The notes under the pieces are model-generated. The model saw only the letters and a program-made list of their open reading frames with translations, was not told the DNA's origin and made no database searches. Position numbers and translations under genes: made by a program. Below, one piece after another: positions 7,503-14,763 of a stretch of 19,605 nucleotides of DNA. Each line of letters begins with the position of its first letter. Position 1 is the first letter of the stretch. The stretch lies in the NCBI GenBank assembly GCA_900553925.1, contig USFH01000021.1, positions 1-19,605 on the forward strand, written 5' to 3'. The DNA comes from an uncultured Clostridium sp. Lineage in GTDB: Bacteria > Bacillota > Clostridia > Lachnospirales > Lachnospiraceae.

Positions 7503-8792
7503 TTACTCATATCGGAGTGCATCGATCGGATTCAAGTTCGATGCCTTCACCGATGGAATAAATCCGAACACAATTCCAATTACCATGGAGAAGATCACGG
7601 ATACCGCAATTGCTGCTCCGCTAATTGCTACCGGAACTGACGCAACATCCGAGATCAGATATGCCAGTCCGACCCCGGCACCGACACCGATAATTCCTCC
7701 CATGCTTGTAAGCACTGCTGCCTCCGTCAGAAACTGCATCAGGATTACGGATTTTCTGGCTCCAAGAGCTTTCTTCAATCCAATCTCTCTCGTTCGCTCC
7801 GTAACGGATACAAGCATAATGTTCATAACTCCGATACCACCAACAAGAAGGGAAATACTTGCAATCCAGATCAACTGCTGACTTGTAGATGCACTGACTT
7901 CCTGCATTGCCTTCGCTGTCTCAAGCAAATCTTCACTCTTATATTTGAAAGACGAACCGCCATCCTCAGAATCTGACCCATCTTCACTGCCTGTTGCAGG
8001 CATATAAGAATTCATGATATCTGCCGTTTTCTTTCCGGCATTGGTCATAGCCTCCGTTCCAGCAGGCTTTACCACAATATTATACGGCTCATCAAACGCG
8101 AAAATCAGTGGCCAGTTCACATCTGTCACAAAAACCTGTCCCGATGTTGTATTTCCATAATAAGTATACCAGTCATTTATATTGGTTACCTTCGGTGTGA
8201 ATCCATCGATCTGTTCTACTACTCCGACAATCACAAAAGGTTCTCCCTTGATTTCCAGCGTTTTACCGATTGGATTCTCGCTGGCAAACAAAGTATTCGC
8301 TGCCACAGTGTCAAGGATTACGGATTTTGTACATTCATCCCAATCCTTGCTGTCAAACAACCGGCCCGTCTGCACAGTATATCCCATCACGCTGAAATAA
8401 TCTTTATCCACGCCATAGACCGGTGCATTTCCAAGATCTTTGGTTCCACAGTTGATTCCTTCATACAAAGCTCCATAGCGATAAGCTGCCACTGCAGTTA
8501 CCTCGTCGATATCCAGAATCTGTTTCTTGATATCGTCTGTCACCATCGGCATATTCTCCGGAGTCGAAGAATCTCCGGACGAATATGTCCACTCACCCTG
8601 GTATAACTTTATATTCACAATATTATTCCCGGAGCCGACCAGATTCTCCTTAATCTGCTCACTGGTTCCCTTGATTGTCGAAACAATTGCAATAATTGCT
8701 GCTATACCGATAATAATACCCAGCATAGTAAGAAGGGAACGCATCTTATGTGCCCAGATACCCTGAAACGATAATCTTATATTTTCTAACAT
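7503..8792 (-). CDS. MacB/FtsX-family ABC transporter permease
   Basis: Membrane subunit (429 aa) of a MacB/YknZ-type (type VII) ABC system that works as a mechanotransmitter or exporter. The N-terminus MLENIRLSFQGIWAHKMRSLL precedes helix 1 (about 18-41). A large extracytoplasmic domain (MacB_PCD) covers about 42-300. Three C-terminal helices (about 306-330, 350-380, 386-413) carry the FtsX domain with the conserved coupling segment TERTREIGLKKALGAR and the MacB ending LNPIDALRYE. The start is set by AAGGA 9 nt before ATG 8792; a longer reading from 8888 would run back into the upstream adaptor gene. The gene begins 19 nt after adaptor 2. There is no fused ATPase domain, so it must pair with the ATPase two genes upstream. 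Confidence 0.93.
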   Translation of the reverse strand: MLENIRLSFQGIWAHKMRSLLTMLGIIIGIAAIIAIVSTIKGTSEQIKENLVGSGNNIVNIKLYQGEWTYSSGDSSTPENMPMVTDDIKKQILDIDEVTAVAAYRYGALYEGINCGTKDLGNAPVYGVDKDYFSVMGYTVQTGRLFDSKDWDECTKSVILDTVAANTLFASENPIGKTLEIKGEPFVIVGVVEQIDGFTPKVTNINDWYTYYGNTTSGQVFVTDVNWPLIFAFDEPYNIVVKPAGTEAMTNAGKKTADIMNSYMPATGSEDGSDSEDGGSSFKYKSEDLLETAKAMQEVSASTSQQLIWIASISLLVGGIGVMNIMLVSVTERTREIGLKKALGARKSVILMQFLTEAAVLTSMGGIIGVGAGVGLAYLISDVASVPVAISGAAIAVSVIFSMVIGIVFGFIPSVKASNLNPIDALRYE

Positions 8793-8811
8793 AGACTGTT
8801 TTCCTTTCTTA

Positions 8812-10053
8812 TCAATTATAAAGCTCGTCGAGCGGCTTCTGAACTGTCTTGACGCCTTCCACCGCCTCATCGAGATACGGAAATGCAATGTAATCCTGCA
8901 TCGTCAGACCACCAAGTACCAAAACAGCGTCTCCCGATGTCTTATTTCCAATCTTGATGTAGGTTTTCTTCAGCTTTCCATCAACATCCTTCATGACATA
9001 GTAATTGCTTCCTTCCTGCTTCATGAATGCCTTCGATAGATAAAATCCCTCGCTGCTATCCTCCGTGCCTGAACCAAGCGTGATTTCCATATACATATTC
9101 TGACTGACATCCGACGCATCATTCAAAGCGATTTTCATCGGATAATAGGTTTCTGTCTTTGCACTGTAATTACTCTGTCCTTCCGCCGGGAATGTTGAAA
9201 TCTCCGTAATCGTACCTTCGTAATTCATGCCGGTATCATAACAATACATAGATACCGTATCTCCAACCTTCACGGTTGACATTGCAAGCTCTCCAATCTG
9301 GCTTTCCACCAGATACCCATCCGCTGCACTGACAACAAGAACCGGATCCCCGCTTGAAGCAGCCTCATCTGCAGTTATCACACTCTTGATCACACCATCA
9401 AAATTCGCAAGTACTTCTCCGGTTGAGTTCTGCATCTCTTCCATCTGAAGCTTAACCTGTGCGATCTCGTACTGCGTCTGCATGGATTTGATTTCCTGCT
9501 CTTTCTGCGCAATCTGTTTTTTAAGTTCTTCCCGTGTCGGAGGTACATCCGCATCCGGATCAGTATCCGCATCCGGCTTCGGTGCATCAGATCCCGTTGC
9601 AACCGGAGCTGCCGGTGCCTCTGTCGTCGGAATATCTTCTAACGGTGTCGTCGCCTTTAGCTTCTCCAATTCCCGCTGTGCGTCAATGATTGATACCCGG
9701 GACAATTCCAGCTCGGATTTCTGCAAATCAAGCTGCAGATCATTCGCCGTTGTATCGTAGACAAGCAAAACATCGCCCGCTTTCACAGTCTGTCCCTCTT
9801 TGACTTTAATTTCCGAAACCGCCTGTGTCTTACCAACATAGACCTTCTGTTCCGAATTCACAGTCACATTTCCACTGAGTGTACTGTTGTCCCACATGCT
9901 TGAAGCATCATATCCAATCTCACTTACCGCATATACCCCTGCAGTCTTACTGTTCTGATTCTTCTGCTTCAGCATCCGGAGCGCTGCATAAATACCTCCA
10001 AGCACAACCACACAGGAGAGAATGATGATAATAATCTTCTTCGTCTTATTCAT
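8812..10053 (-). CDS. HlyD/YknX-type membrane-fusion (adaptor) protein 2 of the MacB-like exporter
   Basis: Single-pass membrane adaptor, 413 aa. Helix at residues 7-26, first biotinyl-lipoyl-like half about 78-100 (VKEGQTVKAGDVLLVYD), coiled-coil arms 105-134 and 174-200, second lipoyl half about 201-225, then beta-barrel and membrane-proximal regions. Between the two arms, where Gram-negative adaptors have the tip that contacts TolC, lies a low-complexity Pro/Ala/Thr/Asp linker (about 135-172). The start is fixed by GGAGG 8 nt before ATG 10053, lying inside the ATPase gene; the start overlaps the ATPase stop by 8 nt. A GTG at 10062 would fall within the Shine-Dalgarno. Likely assembles with the permease downstream, and it is the second adaptor of the operon. 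Confidence 0.9.
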   Translation of the reverse strand: MNKTKKIIIIILSCVVVLGGIYAALRMLKQKNQNSKTAGVYAVSEIGYDASSMWDNSTLSGNVTVNSEQKVYVGKTQAVSEIKVKEGQTVKAGDVLLVYDTTANDLQLDLQKSELELSRVSIIDAQRELEKLKATTPLEDIPTTEAPAAPVATGSDAPKPDADTDPDADVPPTREELKKQIAQKEQEIKSMQTQYEIAQVKLQMEEMQNSTGEVLANFDGVIKSVITADEAASSGDPVLVVSAADGYLVESQIGELAMSTVKVGDTVSMYCYDTGMNYEGTITEISTFPAEGQSNYSAKTETYYPMKIALNDASDVSQNMYMEITLGSGTEDSSEGFYLSKAFMKQEGSNYYVMKDVDGKLKKTYIKIGNKTSGDAVLVLGGLTMQDYIAFPYLDEAVEGVKTVQKPLDELYN

Positions 10054-10822
10054 ATTCTTCACCTCCGGTCATAGCTTCCTGTACCAGTTCCGGAGCCGGT
10101 GTGACCGCTGACGATACGTCCTGCATCTCCGGTGTCCCTTCAGCCGGACTTGCATCTCCTTCATACAACTCACCATCAACAATTCTTACCACACGATCTG
10201 CATAAGATGCAATCTCATCCGAATGTGTGATCATGATAATTGTAACACCCTGCTTGTGCAGCGTATCAAATAATTCCATAACCTGTAAACCGGATTTGGA
10301 ATCAAGTGCACCAGTTGGCTCATCGGCAAGCAGAATCTTCGGATCCGCAACCATTGCACGCGCGATTGCCACACGCTGTTTCTGTCCACCGGAAAGCTGT
10401 GTCGGCTTGAAGCTGACACGGTCTGCCAGATCGACCATCTCCAGCATTTCTTTTGCCTTCTGCTTCCGCTTCTTAATCGGCACCTTCGCATACTGTAGCG
10501 GTAGTGCCACATTATCAAGCGCACTCTGTCTTGGCAATAAATTAAAATTCTGAAACACGAATCCGATCTTCTGATTTCGCACTTCGGAAAGTTCTTTATC
10601 TTTGCATTTTTCAATCTCCACATCATCAAGCAGATATGTTCCGGACGTTGGTTTATCAATACACCCGATTATGTTCATCAGCGTAGATTTACCGGAGCCG
10701 GAAGGTCCCATGATTGCCACATACTCTCCTTCTTCCACACAGAGATTGATGTCTTTCAATACCGGTACTTCCATCGTACCCTGAATATAATTCTTATAGA
10801 TATTTTTGAGTTCCAGTAACAC
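10046..10822 (-). CDS. MacB/YknY-type ABC transporter ATPase
   Basis: Cytoplasmic ATPase (258 aa) powering the FtsX-type permease downstream. Walker A GPSGSGKST (39-47), Q-loop in FVFQNFNLLPR, signature LSGGQKQR, Walker B ILLADE with the catalytic Glu, D-loop GALD, and switch His in ITHSDE are all intact and typical of the LolD/MacB/YknY clade. After the ATPase core there is an acidic Pro/Ala/Thr-rich tail of about 35 residues that is absent from YknY-length relatives (about 230 aa). The start is GTG 10822, whose G is also the last base of the preceding TAG stop; GAGGTG lies 8 nt upstream. The stop overlaps the next adaptor's start. Confidence 0.94.
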   Translation of the reverse strand: MLLELKNIYKNYIQGTMEVPVLKDINLCVEEGEYVAIMGPSGSGKSTLMNIIGCIDKPTSGTYLLDDVEIEKCKDKELSEVRNQKIGFVFQNFNLLPRQSALDNVALPLQYAKVPIKKRKQKAKEMLEMVDLADRVSFKPTQLSGGQKQRVAIARAMVADPKILLADEPTGALDSKSGLQVMELFDTLHKQGVTIIMITHSDEIASYADRVVRIVDGELYEGDASPAEGTPEMQDVSSAVTPAPELVQEAMTGGEEYE

Positions 10823-12324
10823 TATTGCACCACCTCGCCATCACCATCCGCCGGGTATGTTACAATCCCATTGTTACTATCGGAATTTTCTTCTGTATTT
10901 CCATCTTCACCCGGAGATACATTCTCATCGACAGAGCCTTCTGTTCCATCCATCATTCCACCGTCACCGGTTTCATCTATATTCCCACTTCCGTCATCTG
11001 AAAAGCTTCCATCAGAACTTCCATCGTCGTAGAAGCCATCATCCATGCTTCCATCATCATAGGAACCATCATCCATGCTTCCATCGTCGTAGGAACCATC
11101 GTCCGCTGTATCATCAATCTCGATATCCTCATAGTTGTGGGTAACCTTCATTCCTTCCTTCACCCGCTCCTCCGGATACGCAATATAATCATCTCCTGTA
11201 AGTCCGGACAGAATCTCATACCGCATCATATTCTCATCGTATTCTCCAAGCTCCACCTTACGCTTTTCGATATAACCCTTGGCATTTTCTGCCCATACAT
11301 AGGCACCATCGTCCTCCTGCATGATATAGAATTCATCCAGCCACAGACCTTCCTTTACGGAACCCTGTCCATAATCTGCCTCCACATAAACATGTTGTCC
11401 AAGCATCAGACCATCTGTGCTGTCAAGACTGATGTAAAACGGATACTTCGTTGCAGATGTTCCCGAACTCATATAATAATCATTGTTGTTTCCATTATCC
11501 GGATGTTCGAGATCAATCTTCGTTACAGTACCTGTCCAGGTTGAATCATCCACTCTGGAACGTATAATCATGCTCTGTCCCTCCGACATACTGCGGACTG
11601 TCAGCTCACTTGCTGTTGCTTTAATCCGGTAATCCCCCTTTGCCATGATCGTGATATATGCATTGCTTGTGGAATCGGAATTGTTATTATTGTTATTATC
11701 ATAGTTGCTGTTGTTATCGGAACTGCTTGTCGAATTGTTCTCATTGATTGTCTTGATGATACCATCCATCGGTGCAACAACCTTTGTATTCTCCATAGAA
11801 AGCTTCTGACGATCAATCTCCAGCTGCTTTGCACTTGCATCATAGTTAGCCTGATTGACCTGTGCCTGCAGATTCTGGATCTGTGCGCTGTAGCTTAACT
11901 GCTCCTCCGCTGGTGCTGCTGCCTTCTCTGTCGTAAGCGATGCAATCTGTTGATTCAGTGTCGCAATGTTATTGTTGATGCTTGTTAGCTCCAGCTCCAA
12001 CTGACGAAGCTGTAACTCCATGGACTCGGTATCGTACTCAAACAGTACGTCACCTGCCTTGACTTCATCTTCTTCCTTCACATACAATTCCTTGACTTTC
12101 TTGTCACTGTCCCGGTTTACACCCTTGACCTCCTGTGACTCAACCGTTCCCATATAACGGCTCTCCATGAGATCGTATCCGCCATTTAAGTCGGATATCT
12201 TTGTGGCATATACCAACTCTTCGTTCGATGCCTTTTTATTATGCAGAACATAATAAATTGCTCCGGCTGCGCCTGCAAGAACAAGCAGTACTACAATTAA
12301 AATGATGATTCCCTTTTTCTTCAT
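10822..12324 (-). CDS. HlyD/YknX-type membrane-fusion (adaptor) protein 1 with Asp-rich repeat tail
   Basis: Single-pass membrane adaptor, 500 aa. Helix at residues 5-27, lipoyl half about 76-98 (VKEEDEVKAGDVLFEYD), long coiled coil about 101-177, second lipoyl half about 178-196 (VVAPMDGIIKT), an Asn/Ser-rich insertion about 194-221, beta domains to about 395, then a very acidic Asp/Gly/Ser tail (404-500). That tail has two copies of DDGSYDDGSM (408-427) and a diverged third. The start is ATG 12324, with AGAGG 7 nt upstream; the reading from TTG 12366 would overlap rarA. It lies 11 nt after rarA and shares one base with the ATPase gene. It differs greatly from adaptor 2, so it is not a recent duplicate. 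Function inferred from fold and operon. Confidence 0.88.
   Translation of the reverse strand: MKKKGIIILIVVLLVLAGAAGAIYYVLHNKKASNEELVYATKISDLNGGYDLMESRYMGTVESQEVKGVNRDSDKKVKELYVKEEDEVKAGDVLFEYDTESMELQLRQLELELTSINNNIATLNQQIASLTTEKAAAPAEEQLSYSAQIQNLQAQVNQANYDASAKQLEIDRQKLSMENTKVVAPMDGIIKTINENNSTSSSDNNSNYDNNNNNNSDSTSNAYITIMAKGDYRIKATASELTVRSMSEGQSMIIRSRVDDSTWTGTVTKIDLEHPDNGNNNDYYMSSGTSATKYPFYISLDSTDGLMLGQHVYVEADYGQGSVKEGLWLDEFYIMQEDDGAYVWAENAKGYIEKRKVELGEYDENMMRYEILSGLTGDDYIAYPEERVKEGMKVTHNYEDIEIDDTADDGSYDDGSMDDGSYDDGSMDDGFYDDGSSDGSFSDDGSGNIDETGDGGMMDGTEGSVDENVSPGEDGNTEENSDSNNGIVTYPADGDGEVVQ
11016..11104. repeat. 30-bp tandem repeat inside adaptor 1
   Basis: Two complete 30-bp units (11038-11067 and 11068-11097) differ only in CATCAT versus CGTCGT. 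They are flanked by a partial diverged unit (11016-11037) and a 7-bp start of another (11098-11104). The unit length is a multiple of three, so copy-number changes keep the reading frame and lengthen the DDGSYDDGSM tail. Confidence 0.85.
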
Positions 12325-12335
12325 TTCCATACCTC

Positions 12336-13661
12336 TTACTTTTCTTTTTTTATCAGGTGAAACCAATCCTGTATATGCTTTTCATATCCGAGATTCCCCG
12401 GCTTATAGAATGTTCTCCCTACTAACTGATCCGGCAGATACTGCTGCTCCACATAATGATTCTCATAATCGTGGGCATATTTGTATCCGACATTTCCAAG
12501 CTTTGCCGCTCCGGAATAATGTGCATCCCGAAGATGTACCGGCACCTGACAGTTTCCAACCTCTTTCACTGCATGCATCGCATCAAAAATCGCATTGACA
12601 ACTGCGTTACTCTTCGGTGCGCACGCCACATAGGTTGCTGCCTGCGTCAGTATGATCTGTGCCTCCGGCATTCCGACACGTTCCACTGCCTGTGCACATG
12701 CAGCTGCGACCTGTATCGCCTGCGGATCTGCATTGCCGACATCCTCACTTGCACATATCATAATTCTTCTGGCGATAAATGTCACGCTCTCCCCTGCGTA
12801 TAACATCTTTGCCAGATAATACACGGCAGCATCCGGATCGGAGCCGCGCATGCTTTTTATAAATGCGGAGATAATGTCATAATGATTATCCCCATCTTTA
12901 TCATATCTGATAGAGCGCCTCTGAATGCACTCCTCTGCGACTGCAAGATCAATCACGATCTTCCCCGTCTCGGGATTTCTTTCCGTTGATAAGATACCAA
13001 GCTCAACTGCATTCAATGCATGCCTTGCATCCCCTTCTGACACATCTGCCAGAAAATCAACTGCTTCCTCCGTAATTTCCGCGTCGTAGCTTCCCATACC
13101 CTTCTCGGTATCGTTAACCGCACGATAAATCAACGTCTTGATATTGTCCTTCGACAATGGTTTGAGCTGAAAAACAGAAGAGCGCGATATCAACGCAGAA
13201 TTCACTTCAAAATAAGGATTCTCCGTTGTCGCGCCAATTAAAACCACGGTTCCATCTTCCACAAACGGGAGGAGATAATCCTGCTGCGCTTTATTAAATC
13301 TATGGATCTCGTCTACGAACAGAATAGTCTTCTTCCCGTACATCCCGAGATTATCCTTCGATTCCTTTACAACGGCCTCAATATCTTTCTTTCCAGCTGT
13401 CGTCGCATTCAGTTCCTTAAATACTGCGCTTGTCGTATTCGCGATTACCATCGCAAGTGTTGTCTTCCCCGTTCCTGGTGGTCCGTACAAGATAATTGAG
13501 CTAAGCTTATCCGCCTGTATCACCCGGTACAACAGCTTGTCTTTGCCCAATATATGTTCCTGTCCGACTACCTCGTCCAATGAAGTCGGTCGAAGCCGCT
13601 TCGCAAGTGGCGACTCTCCCTTCTTCATATTTGTCTCTCTCATGTAGTCAAATAAATCCAT
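12336..13661 (-). CDS. rarA: Replication-associated recombination protein A (RarA/MgsA), AAA+ ATPase
   Basis: Cytoplasmic DNA-dependent ATPase related to clamp loaders and to eukaryotic WRNIP1/Mgs1, acting at stalled or gapped replication forks. Full length at 441 aa. Walker A GPPGTGKTT (60-68), Walker B ILFVDEIHRF (113-122), sensor 1 LIGATTENP (141-149), arginine finger in ALISRS (R160), sensor 2 GDARHALN (R213). The C-terminal MgsA region includes YYLAKMLYAGE, ARRIMICASEDVG and the HYSGAAKLGNVGYKYAHDYENHY end. ATG 13661 follows the receiver gene by 9 nt, with AGGT/AGAG upstream as a weak Shine-Dalgarno. It sits between a regulator pair and an exporter, an unusual place for a housekeeping gene; no promoter of its own is visible. 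Confidence 0.96.
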   Translation of the reverse strand: MDLFDYMRETNMKKGESPLAKRLRPTSLDEVVGQEHILGKDKLLYRVIQADKLSSIILYGPPGTGKTTLAMVIANTTSAVFKELNATTAGKKDIEAVVKESKDNLGMYGKKTILFVDEIHRFNKAQQDYLLPFVEDGTVVLIGATTENPYFEVNSALISRSSVFQLKPLSKDNIKTLIYRAVNDTEKGMGSYDAEITEEAVDFLADVSEGDARHALNAVELGILSTERNPETGKIVIDLAVAEECIQRRSIRYDKDGDNHYDIISAFIKSMRGSDPDAAVYYLAKMLYAGESVTFIARRIMICASEDVGNADPQAIQVAAACAQAVERVGMPEAQIILTQAATYVACAPKSNAVVNAIFDAMHAVKEVGNCQVPVHLRDAHYSGAAKLGNVGYKYAHDYENHYVEQQYLPDQLVGRTFYKPGNLGYEKHIQDWFHLIKKEK

Positions 13662-13670
13662 GTCTCTTAC

Positions 13671-14060
13671 CTAAATGATCTCAAGCTTACGAATCAAGCT
13701 GTCAAACTTCATGATGTCAATCGGTTTACACATGTATTCCTCGTAATCATCACTCGCATAGCTTGCATCAAACCCTTCATCAAGTGCACTAATCATAATT
13801 ACCTTACAACGCTTATCTCTCGGTGTACCAAGCTTACGTTCTGCATCCCGGATAGAGGCAAGCGCCTTATATCCGTCTATCTTCGGCATCATAATATCCA
13901 TACATACCAGATCAAACCGCTCGTTTGTGCTTACTGCATTCACAAACTCATCCACGGCTGCGATGCCATCTCTCGCCAGAACAACTTCTCCATATTTGGA
14001 AAGTAATTTCTGCATGAACTTTCCACTTGCCAAATCATCCTCTGCTACTAATACCTTCAT
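13671..14060 (-). CDS. Stand-alone CheY-like response-regulator receiver
   Basis: 129-aa single receiver domain with no output domain. All phosphorylation-site residues are present: acidic pocket D8/D9 (AEDD), phospho-acceptor D55 in CMDIMMPKIDG, Ser at 91 in MISALDE, and Lys 112 in CKPID. It would therefore be expected to accept phosphate from a histidine kinase, but no kinase gene is in the window. ATG has GGGAG 7 nt upstream. The gene starts 35 nt after the TetR-family gene and ends 9 nt before rarA, so it should be transcribed with both. The insert around residues 76-86 and the DEGFDASYASDDYEEY loop are typical of kinase-linked phosphorelay receivers rather than chemotaxis CheY. The target is unknown. 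Confidence 0.93.
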   Translation of the reverse strand: MKVLVAEDDLASGKFMQKLLSKYGEVVLARDGIAAVDEFVNAVSTNERFDLVCMDIMMPKIDGYKALASIRDAERKLGTPRDKRCKVIMISALDEGFDASYASDDYEEYMCKPIDIMKFDSLIRKLEII

Positions 14061-14095
14061 AATTATCTCCCAATCCTCTCTTTGCGCTTATCTGC

Positions 14096-14689
14096 TTATT
14101 TTTTTATCTGAAGCAATCCCATCCATTTCTGGATGTTATCCATGTATTCTTCCTTAAATGATTTCTTATGATACGAAATCCTGCGCTCCAATATATGGCA
14201 CATCGCCATACCTGTAACATTGTTAGCTAAAACAGCAGCCGGGAACACGTCCGATATCTCGCCCGCATCGATTGCATGCTGAAATAAGCCTTCCAAAAAT
14301 GTCAGGCGCTCGGTAATACACCACGCAATCCTCTCCCGAGTCTCCACAATATGCAGCAGCTCCTCATATTGAAGCATAAGCGTAGATATCGCATAATAAT
14401 TATCATAGTAGGTTGCATATGCTTCCAGATAATCCAACAGCTTCTCCACATACAAGGCATCCTTCGCCAATACTGTCTGGCGGATACTCTTGTCAAACTT
14501 CGAGTATGTCTCAACAACCTCTATCAATACCTCGTTGATTCCACCAAAGTATTTATAGAGCAGCGTCTCTGACATATTCTCTTTCAATGCAAGATTCTTT
14601 GTTGTAAGTGCTGATAACCCGGACTCGCTGATAATTTCGATTGCTGACGATATAATTCTGTCTTTCCTTGAAACAAAGCTATCCCCCAA
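14096..14689 (-). CDS. TetR/AcrR-family transcriptional regulator
   Basis: Predicted DNA-binding repressor of 197 aa. The N-terminal TetR helix-turn-helix spans about residues 10-55 (RIISSAIEIISESG, then TTKNLALKENMSETLLYKYFGG). The rest is a helical ligand/dimer domain of no recognisable ligand class, rich in Tyr around YATYYDNYYAI. The start is TTG 14689: GGAGAGG lies 8 nt upstream, and the next in-frame ATG (residue 39) would destroy the HTH. First gene of the run receiver-rarA-exporter, driven by a strong promoter at 14727-14755. Autoregulation and control of the downstream exporter are the usual arrangement for this family and are inferred here. Confidence 0.92.
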   Translation of the reverse strand: MGDSFVSRKDRIISSAIEIISESGLSALTTKNLALKENMSETLLYKYFGGINEVLIEVVETYSKFDKSIRQTVLAKDALYVEKLLDYLEAYATYYDNYYAISTLMLQYEELLHIVETRERIAWCITERLTFLEGLFQHAIDAGEISDVFPAAVLANNVTGMAMCHILERRISYHKKSFKEEYMDNIQKWMGLLQIKK

Positions 14690-14697
14690 TATTTTTT

Positions 14698-14704
14698 CCT
14701 CTCC
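14698..14704 (-). promoter_or_regulatory. Ribosome binding site that fixes the TTG start of the TetR gene
   Basis: GGAGAGG on the minus strand, 8 nt before TTG 14689. No ATG or GTG occurs in frame before the helix-turn-helix, so this site decides the start. Confidence 0.75.
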
Positions 14705-14726
14705 GTCCCTGTTTTAACATAAGTTC

Positions 14727-14755
14727 ATTCTATGCTATTTGCATCTTTTTGTCAA
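14727..14755 (-). promoter_or_regulatory. Predicted strong promoter of the TetR-led operon, with a candidate operator
   Basis: Minus-strand TTGACA (14755-14750, perfect) is followed after 17 nt by TAGAAT (14732-14727, 5 of 6). The spacer contains the short inverted repeat ATGC-5-GCAT (14732-14744), a plausible but unproven repressor site. The promoter lies directly behind the cold-shock gene's terminator. Confidence 0.75.
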
Positions 14756-14763
14756 TAAAATAC

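Noticed and set aside
7279..7881. 200-codon plus-strand open frame, the longest on that strand.
   Set aside because: It lies opposite the permease and the small membrane protein, both of which show family or topology features. The antisense product has no recognisable motif.
8793..8888. Longer permease reading from 8888, adding 32 basic residues.
   Set aside because: It runs back into the adaptor 2 coding region. MLENIRLSF with AAGGA upstream is the normal MacB-type start.
11016..11104. Short direct repeats that might suggest a CRISPR array.
   Set aside because: The 30-bp units are directly adjacent without spacers, are in frame within a gene and code for a peptide repeat.
10806..11144. Plus-strand open frame rich in His and Arg, opposite the Asp-rich tail.
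   Set aside because: It is the antisense reading of the 30-bp repeat of adaptor 1. Composition follows from the repeat, and there is no ribosome site or family match.
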